6,336 nucleotides of DNA from an uncultured Planctomycetaceae bacterium (GTDB taxonomy: Bacteria; Planctomycetota; Planctomycetia; Pirellulales; Pirellulaceae): the NCBI GenBank assembly GCA_903921945.1, contig CAIXSC010000386.1, positions 1 through 6,336 of the forward strand, read 5' to 3'. Position 1 is the stretch's first letter; every line of letters starts with the position of its first letter. The notes below the pieces were generated by a model. That model had not been told where the DNA came from. It did not search any database and saw only the letters and a program-made list of their open reading frames with translations. The translations under genes and the position numbers were made by a program. Below are positions 1-4,683 of this stretch, piece after piece.

Positions 1-11
1 CGACATGCTCG

Positions 12-102
12 CGACGGACAAGATGTCCGTCGTACAAAGTGGGTGCCGCTGGTCGTCGCTTCGTGGTGCCCCGTCCTTGTACGACGGACATCTTGTCCGT
101 CG
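12..102. repeat. REPIN-like inverted pair of palindromic repeats
   Basis: Positions 12-37 and 77-102 are a perfect 26-bp inverted repeat separated by a 39-bp spacer. Each arm is itself a palindrome: CGACGGACA, a 3-base centre (AGA in the left arm, TCT in the right), then TGTCCGTCG (12-32 and 82-102). The five arm bases outside the palindrome (TACAA at 33-37, TTGTA at 77-81) face inward. Two short REP palindromes in opposite orientation around a short spacer is the architecture called a REPIN, a non-autonomous element usually dispersed in many intergenic copies. As RNA or single-stranded DNA the pair would form a long hairpin; each arm could also fold alone. It lies about 140 bp upstream of gene 1 and may sit just behind an upstream gene outside the window. 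The geometry is certain. That it is a dispersed family is inference, since only one copy is visible. Confidence 0.8.
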
Positions 103-152
103 ACGCTCGGGGCGATCGATAACGCCGGGGTCGATGTGCTCGCGATGACGCA

Positions 153-180
153 CCGTTCCCGGGATTGACCCGGCGGTTTT
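153..180 (+). terminator. GC hairpin followed by a T run, possible terminator or leader hairpin
   Basis: CCGGG (159-163) pairs with CCCGG (169-173) around an ATTGA loop. An outer CCG (153-155) can pair with CGG (174-176) across a 3-nt bulge, and TTTT follows at 177-180. This resembles a weak Rho-independent terminator for a transcript entering from the left, which would insulate gene 1 from an upstream gene. The T tract is short and the stem bulged, so it could equally be a structured part of the gene 1 leader. No convincing promoter was found in 103-243: a TTGACC at 165-170 has no matching -10 element. Confidence 0.3.
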
Positions 181-229
181 CACCCTTGCTCAGCGGGTGC
201 CCGTCGGCCATGCTGTCCAAAGACAGACT

Positions 230-234
230 AGGAG
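230..234 (+). promoter_or_regulatory. Ribosome binding site of gene 1
   Basis: AGGAG ends 9 nt before the ATG at 244. An in-frame TAG at 229-231 excludes any earlier start, so this site fixes the start codon. A 5-bp hairpin (CTGTC, loop CAAA, GACAG, 213-226) lies just upstream and leaves the Shine-Dalgarno exposed. Confidence 0.7.
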
Positions 235-243
235 AACTTCCCG

Positions 244-2919
244 ATGCGTCCGACGCGACGGTGGATGGCTGTGTCGATCCCGAATTCAACGATACTCGCA
301 GCGGCAGTGGTCACGCTGTCGGCAGGGCTGGCGGCGGCCGCGGATCCCTCGTTGACTTACGAGGAGCACATTCGCCCGCTATTCAAAGCGCATTGCTTCC
401 ATTGCCATGGCGAGGATGGCAAGAAAGAGGGCGGGCTCGATCTGCGGTTGCGTCGGCTCGCGGTCGCCGGCGGCGAGTCCGGTGCGGCGATCGTCGCGGG
501 TGAGCCGAACGCGAGCCGCTTGTTCCAGCGGATACGCGATGGCGAGATGCCGCCCAAGTCGAAACTGTCGGCCGCCGAGATCGGGTTGATCGAACGGTGG
601 ATCGCGGCCGGAGCGTCCGTGCGAAGCGCCGAGCCCGCCGATCCGGCGGCGGTGGGCGACATCACCGAGATCGAGCGATCGTATTGGGCGTTTCAACCGA
701 CGCAGCGCCGCTCGGTGCCGACCGTTCGCCAACCGGCCGCTGTGCGAACGCCGGTCGACGCCTTTCTCCTCGAAAAGCTCGAGGCCCGCGCACTGAGTTT
801 CGCGCCACCCGCCGACGCGGCCACGCGACTGCGGCGCCTCGCTTTCAATCTGACCGGCTTGCCACCCACGGCGGAAGAAACGGCCGAGTTCACCGCCGCG
901 GTCACGGTCGCGGGCGCGGCCAATGCCGGGTCCGCCAACGAGTCGTCCACCGACGCCTCACCGGATGCTTGGGCGCGAGCCGTGGACCGTTGGCTGGCAT
1001 CGCCCCGCTACGGGGAACGCTGGGGCCGGCATTGGCTCGACGCCGCCGGCTATGCCGATTCCGAGGGCTACACCGAGACCGACCCGGTGCGTCCCTACGC
1101 TTTCAAATACCGCGACTACGTCATCCGGGCTTTCAACAGCGATCGGCCGCTGGACTCGTTCATCGTCGAGCAGCTGGCGGGCGACGAGCTTGTGCCGCTG
1201 CCGCATGCCAACTTGTCGGACGAGGATCGCGAGCGGCTGATCGCCACGGGGTTTCTCCGCACGGTGCCGGACGGATCGGCTTCGGGTGTGGCGCCCAAAG
1301 AGGCTGGCAACGCGGTCGTGGCGGAAACCATCAAAGTGGTCACCACATCGCTGCTCGGCATGACCGTCGGCTGCGCCCAGTGCCACAATCATCGTTACGA
1401 CCCGATTCCGCAAACCGATTACTATCGCATGCGGGCGATATTCGAACCGGCGATGGACTGGAAGCGTTGGCGCCCACCCGCTCAACGGCTCGTCTCGCTC
1501 GCAACCGACGCCGATCGAGCACGTTCGGCCGATATCGAAGCGGAAGCGAAACGGCTCGAGGGCCAACGGCAGGCGAAGCAGTTGGAGTACATCCAGCGAA
1601 CGGCGGATCGCCAACTGGGACGTATTCCGGGCGACCGCGTCGATGCGGCCCGGCTCGCCCGCGACACACCGGCCGCGAAACGCACTCCCGAACAGCAGCA
1701 GCTCATCAAAGAGTTCCCCAGCGTCAACGTCGACGCCGGATCGCTCTACCTGTACGACAGCGCCGCCGCTGCCGACCTGAAGAAAGAATCGGAACGGATC
1801 GAGGCGTTTCGCGCGACCAAGCCAGTCGAAGATTTCATCAGCTGCTTGACCGAGGTGCCCGGCCACTTGCCGCCGACTCAGTTGCACGATCGAGGCGACC
1901 CGGATTTCCCCAAGCAAGAACTTCCGCCCGGCGATCTTTCGGTGGTTTCGACCGCCCCGTTTTCCGCCAAAGATCCGGCGACTCCGACCAGCGGTCGGCG
2001 GCTGGCATTCGCCAGGCATCTGACCAATGGCCAGCATCCACTCGTCGGCCGCGTGCTCGCCAATCGCTTTTGGATGCATCATTTTGGCCGGGGCATCGTG
2101 GCGACAGCGGGCGACTTCGGGAAGCTCGGCGCTCCGCCCACGCATCCTGAATTGCTCGATTGGCTTGCCGATCGACTCGCCACCGACCACGCGTGGTCCG
2201 TGAAACGCTGGCATCGCGACATCCTGCTCTCGACCGCGTACCAGCAATCTTCCGAGCGGCGCGAAGACGCCGAAACCCGCGATCCGGATAACCAACTTTG
2301 GTCGCGCATGTCCGTCCGCCGGTTGGAGGCCGAAGCGATTCGCGACGCGATCCTCGCTGTCAACGGCTCGCTCAACCTCAAGGCCCATGGACCCGCGGTC
2401 CCGGTCATGGAAGACGATGTCGGTCAAATTGTCATCGGGATCGAAAATAAGAATGGCGAGAATCGCCCCGGCCCGATCATTCCCATGCATGGCGAAGATC
2501 ATCGGCGCAGCGTGTACGTGCAAGTGCGCCGGTCCCGGCCGCTCGGTGTGCTCGACGCCTTCGACCTGCCAACGCTCGAACCCAACTGCACGGGCCGCGC
2601 CCAGTCCACGGTCGCCCCGCAAGCGCTGATGTTGATGAACAGCGAATTCCTGCTGGAGCAAGCCGGAGTGCTTGCCGATCAACTGCTCCGGGAAGCGGGA
2701 CCGGACCCCGCGCAGCAAACCCGCCGCGGTTTCGAACGTGTGTTCGGCCGCGCTCCCACCGACCGCGAACTCGCACGCACCGTCGCGTTCCTCGCCCGGC
2801 AAACGGCCGCCTACGCCGCCAAACGCGTCGATAACACGTCGCCCGCCGACTCGCGGCTCGCGTTGGCGTCGTTTTGCCAAGCGTTATTGAGCGCTAGCGA
2901 GTTCCTGTACGTGGATTGA
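244..2919 (+). CDS. PSCyt1 cytochrome, DUF1549 (PSCyt2) and DUF1553 (PSD1) exported protein
   Basis: An 891-aa protein of the large planctomycete family that joins a cytochrome-c-like domain to PSCyt2 and PSD1. Residues 1-33 are a Sec-type signal peptide: RR in the n-region, hydrophobic core about 17-31, and cleavage probably after AAA before Asp34. PSCyt1 covers about 38-130, with heme motif CFHCH (51-55) and Met102 in GEMPP as candidate distal ligand. PSCyt2 covers about 171-420, with LTGLPPT (203-209), RYGERW (255-260), HWLD (263-266) and a second CxxCH, CAQCHNH (377-383). A charged, probably helical linker at about 420-460 leads towards PSD1, about 585-870, with NRFWMHHFG (607-615) and QALMLMN (793-799). 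Length and domain order are normal for the family. An Ala/Ser/Thr-rich insert at 219-238 is unusual. The start is fixed by the RBS at 230-234 and the in-frame stop at 229-231. It probably leads an operon with the DUF1501 gene 49 bp downstream. Biochemical activity is not established; a heme-bearing periplasmic or surface redox role is inferred. Confidence 0.95.
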   Translation: MRPTRRWMAVSIPNSTILAAAVVTLSAGLAAAADPSLTYEEHIRPLFKAHCFHCHGEDGKKEGGLDLRLRRLAVAGGESGAAIVAGEPNASRLFQRIRDGEMPPKSKLSAAEIGLIERWIAAGASVRSAEPADPAAVGDITEIERSYWAFQPTQRRSVPTVRQPAAVRTPVDAFLLEKLEARALSFAPPADAATRLRRLAFNLTGLPPTAEETAEFTAAVTVAGAANAGSANESSTDASPDAWARAVDRWLASPRYGERWGRHWLDAAGYADSEGYTETDPVRPYAFKYRDYVIRAFNSDRPLDSFIVEQLAGDELVPLPHANLSDEDRERLIATGFLRTVPDGSASGVAPKEAGNAVVAETIKVVTTSLLGMTVGCAQCHNHRYDPIPQTDYYRMRAIFEPAMDWKRWRPPAQRLVSLATDADRARSADIEAEAKRLEGQRQAKQLEYIQRTADRQLGRIPGDRVDAARLARDTPAAKRTPEQQQLIKEFPSVNVDAGSLYLYDSAAAADLKKESERIEAFRATKPVEDFISCLTEVPGHLPPTQLHDRGDPDFPKQELPPGDLSVVSTAPFSAKDPATPTSGRRLAFARHLTNGQHPLVGRVLANRFWMHHFGRGIVATAGDFGKLGAPPTHPELLDWLADRLATDHAWSVKRWHRDILLSTAYQQSSERREDAETRDPDNQLWSRMSVRRLEAEAIRDAILAVNGSLNLKAHGPAVPVMEDDVGQIVIGIENKNGENRPGPIIPMHGEDHRRSVYVQVRRSRPLGVLDAFDLPTLEPNCTGRAQSTVAPQALMLMNSEFLLEQAGVLADQLLREAGPDPAQQTRRGFERVFGRAPTDRELARTVAFLARQTAAYAAKRVDNTSPADSRLALASFCQALLSASEFLYVD

Positions 2920-2955
2920 GCCGTGTCGCGGTGAAAGTGGCTGGAATAAGCAAGC

Positions 2956-2960
2956 AAGGA
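2956..2960 (+). promoter_or_regulatory. Ribosome binding site of the DUF1501 gene
   Basis: AAGGA lies 8 nt before the ATG at 2969. The reading frame stays open upstream into gene 1, but no ATG, GTG or TTG occurs in frame between the gene 1 stop and 2969. The site and the Tat motif that follows therefore decide the start. The 49-bp gap holds no terminator-like hairpin, consistent with read-through from gene 1. Confidence 0.65.
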
Positions 2961-2968
2961 ACCAAGCG

Positions 2969-4423
2969 ATGAACGAAACCCAGGCAACGCGGCCTACGAC
3001 TCGGCGGGAACTGCTTGGCGCGGCGACCTTTGGCGTCGGCTCGGTCGCGCTCGAGTGGCTCTTGCGGGGCGAACAGGCGACGGCCGCTCCGCCTCGTCCC
3101 GAACTCGCGCCGCGAACGTTCGACACGCTTCCGAAAACTCCACCCCGTCCGGCGCGAGCCACGGCGATGATTTCGCTCTTCATGCAGGGCGGGCCGAGCG
3201 CGGTCGATCTGTGCGACCCCAAACCGTTGCTCAACAAACACCATGGCGAGAAGTTCGCGGGCGAAATCAAATACGACAACGCGGCCGAGGCGAGCGCGAG
3301 GATTCTCGGCTGTCCATGGAAGTTTCAGCGGCACGGCGAATGCGGCATGGAACTGTCCGAGCTGTTGCCGCACCTGGGCGAGATCGCGGACGACATTACG
3401 CTGATCCGTTCCATGCGGACTGGCGTGAACAATCACGGCCAATCGATCGACGCCTTGAACACCGGGCGGCCAATTTCCTACCGCCCGTCGCTCGGCAGCT
3501 GGATGACGTACGGACTTGGCACCGAGTCTCGGGATTTGCCCGCATTCGTTGTCTTGACCGATCCGGATGGACTGCCGGTGCTCGGGGTGCAGAACTGGGC
3601 GAATGGCTGGCTGCCGTCGCTCTACCAAGGCACCGTGGTGCGGCCGCGCGAGCCGCGGATTCTGAACCTCGATCCGTCGGCGCTCCATCGCGGCCGCCCG
3701 CAAGAAGCGTATCTGGAATTGCTTGGTGAAATGAACCGCGAACATCTGGCGCGCCATCCGGGCGAATCGGATTTGGAGGCCCGCATCGCCAGTTATGAAC
3801 TCGCGGCACGCATGCAATCGGCGGCGAAGGAGGCGGTTGATATCAGCCAGGAATCGGCCGCCACCCACACGCTCTACGGACTCGACGACCCGGCGACTCG
3901 CGATTACGGGACCCGCTGCCTGATCGCGCGGCGATTGGTCGAGCGTGGTGTGCGGTTCGTGCAGCTTTACACGCGTTACCAGTTTTGGGACCACCATGGC
4001 TCGATTCGCACGGCCCTTCCAGCCGCATGCCGCAAGACGGATCAGCCATCCGCCGCGCTGGTCCGCGACCTCAAGCAACGCGGACTGCTCGACACGACCC
4101 TGGTCCACTGGGGTGGGGAAATGGGCCGCCTGCCAGTCATTCAAAACGACACCGGGCCCGACAAAGTCGGTCGCGACCATAACACCTACGGCTTCAGCAT
4201 GTGGCTGGCAGGCGGCGGCGTGAAGGCCGGCATGATTCACGGCGAAACCGACGAATGGGGCCATCGCGCGGTGAAAGACGTCGTCACCCACAGCGACTAC
4301 CACGCCACGTTGCTCCATCTCTTTGGCTTGGATCACACCCAACTGACATTCGTCAAAAACCTGCGCCCGCAATCGCTCATTGATGGTCAAGAAGCCCGAG
4401 TGGTATCCGAACTGCTGGCATGA
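2969..4423 (+). CDS. DUF1501 family protein, Tat-exported, sulfatase-like fold
   Basis: A 484-aa DUF1501 protein (PF07394), a family of the alkaline phosphatase/sulfatase superfamily and the usual partner of PSCyt2/PSD1 genes in planctomycetes. The N-terminus is a clear twin-arginine signal: TTRRELLG (10-17), hydrophobic stretch 18-32, and a likely cut after ATA (37-39). It would therefore be exported folded, perhaps with metal already bound. Family landmarks run in order: FMQGGPSAVD (71-80), NNHGQS (154-159), WDHHG (340-344), HWGGEMGR (380-387), GRDHNTYG (401-408), GETDEWGH (425-432) and HSDYHAT (441-447). The scattered Asp/His residues (Asp80, His156, Asp341, His342, Asp403, His404) are plausible metal ligands by analogy to the superfamily; this was not checked by structure. 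The length is normal. The last 25 residues diverge from the usual ending of the family as I recall it. The spacing argues for co-transcription with gene 1. The substrate is unknown; sulfatase activity should not be assumed. Confidence 0.95.
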   Translation: MNETQATRPTTRRELLGAATFGVGSVALEWLLRGEQATAAPPRPELAPRTFDTLPKTPPRPARATAMISLFMQGGPSAVDLCDPKPLLNKHHGEKFAGEIKYDNAAEASARILGCPWKFQRHGECGMELSELLPHLGEIADDITLIRSMRTGVNNHGQSIDALNTGRPISYRPSLGSWMTYGLGTESRDLPAFVVLTDPDGLPVLGVQNWANGWLPSLYQGTVVRPREPRILNLDPSALHRGRPQEAYLELLGEMNREHLARHPGESDLEARIASYELAARMQSAAKEAVDISQESAATHTLYGLDDPATRDYGTRCLIARRLVERGVRFVQLYTRYQFWDHHGSIRTALPAACRKTDQPSAALVRDLKQRGLLDTTLVHWGGEMGRLPVIQNDTGPDKVGRDHNTYGFSMWLAGGGVKAGMIHGETDEWGHRAVKDVVTHSDYHATLLHLFGLDHTQLTFVKNLRPQSLIDGQEARVVSELLA

Positions 4424-4443
4424 CCCGCCGAGCACCAGGGTCT

Positions 4444-4469
4444 CCAAGCGGCGCTTTCGAGCCGCTTGG
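4444..4469 (+). terminator. Perfect 9-bp hairpin after the DUF1501 gene, possible terminator
   Basis: CCAAGCGGC (4444-4452) and GCCGCTTGG (4461-4469) form a perfect 9-bp stem around an 8-nt loop, starting 21 nt after the TGA at 4421-4423. No T run follows, so it is not a textbook Rho-independent terminator. Its place directly behind the operon suggests a U-less terminator or a 3'-end RNA-stabilising hairpin. Confidence 0.45.
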
Positions 4470-4515
4470 CGAATGGCTCGGGCGACTTCGCAGTCATCAG
4501 CCCACCTCGGGGAGC

Positions 4516-4544
4516 CGCTCGCGAAAAATCCGGGCCGGCGAGCG
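4516..4544. repeat. Second intergenic hairpin, 7-bp perfect stem
   Basis: CGCTCGC (4516-4522) and GCGAGCG (4538-4544) form a perfect 7-bp GC-rich stem with a 15-nt loop that contains an A5 run. It lies 46 nt beyond the first hairpin in the same intergenic region. It could back up termination or form part of a regulatory leader. In GC-rich DNA a 7-bp match also arises by chance. Confidence 0.35.
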
Positions 4545-4568
4545 ATCCCAGCGGGAATTATCCGCAAC

Positions 4569-4600
4569 TTGGCGGCCTCAGCGGCGTTAGAGGGTAATAT
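4569..4600 (+). promoter_or_regulatory. Weak sigma70-like promoter candidate for gene 3
   Basis: TAATAT at 4595-4600 is a good -10-like hexamer in otherwise GC-rich DNA. The only -35 candidate, TTGGCG at 4569-4574, sits 20 bp upstream, which is longer than optimal. If used, transcription would start near 4607, so the tandem repeat at 4612-4670 would make up almost the whole 5' leader of gene 3. This is inference from sequence only. Confidence 0.25.
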
Positions 4601-4611
4601 CGACGAGCGCC

Positions 4612-4670
4612 GATCGGTAGAACTTGGATCGGTAGAACCGGATCGGCAGTACTTGGATCGGCAGTACTCG
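4612..4670 (+). repeat. Four-copy 14-15 bp tandem repeat ahead of gene 3
   Basis: The units are GATCGGTAGAACTTG (4612-4626), GATCGGTAGAACCG (4627-4640), GATCGGCAGTACTTG (4641-4655) and GATCGGCAGTACTCG (4656-4670). Units 1-2 share GGTAGAAC and units 3-4 share GGCAGTAC. Units 1 and 3 end in CTTG, while 2 and 4 end in CCG or CTCG, which suggests duplication as a dimer followed by divergence. The array ends 2 nt before the GGAGG of gene 3. It lies outside any convincing coding sequence: in the frame of gene 3 an in-frame TAG at 4633-4635 cuts it, and no start codon precedes 4684. Possible roles are repeated operator sites, a repeated RNA-binding site in the leader, or a neutral minisatellite. Confidence 0.85.
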
Positions 4671-4672
4671 GT

Positions 4673-4677
4673 GGAGG
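4673..4677 (+). promoter_or_regulatory. Ribosome binding site of gene 3
   Basis: GGAGG, a strong Shine-Dalgarno core, lies 6 nt before the ATG at 4684. No start codon occurs in frame between the stop at 4633-4635 and 4684, so this ATG is preferred over the internal Met34 (4783) and Met37 (4792), which lack comparable sites. Confidence 0.7.
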
Positions 4678-4683
4678 CACGCC

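Noticed and set aside
12..102. Inverted repeat as the ends of an insertion sequence
   Set aside because: Only 39 bp lie between the arms, with no room for a transposase, and no target-site duplication adjoins the arms. A REPIN-like or structural element fits better.
597..2150. Plus-strand ORF of 517 codons in a second frame of gene 1
   Set aside because: It overlaps the real gene completely and gives an Arg/Gly/Ala-rich translation without domains, typical of an out-of-frame reading of GC-rich DNA.
958..2880. Minus-strand ORF of 640 codons opposite gene 1
   Set aside because: It lies wholly inside the PSCyt2-PSD1 gene on the other strand, has no domain I recognise, and is explained by third-position GC bias that suppresses antisense stop codons.
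2894..4567. Long minus-strand ORF of 557 codons opposite the DUF1501 gene
   Set aside because: It is antisense to a clear DUF1501 gene with family motifs from end to end. Its translation shows no recognisable domain and is Arg/His/Gly-rich, as expected for the complement of GC-rich coding DNA.
4612..4670. Tandem repeat as a CRISPR array
   Set aside because: The units are directly adjacent 14-15 bp copies with no unique spacers, and no cas gene is present.
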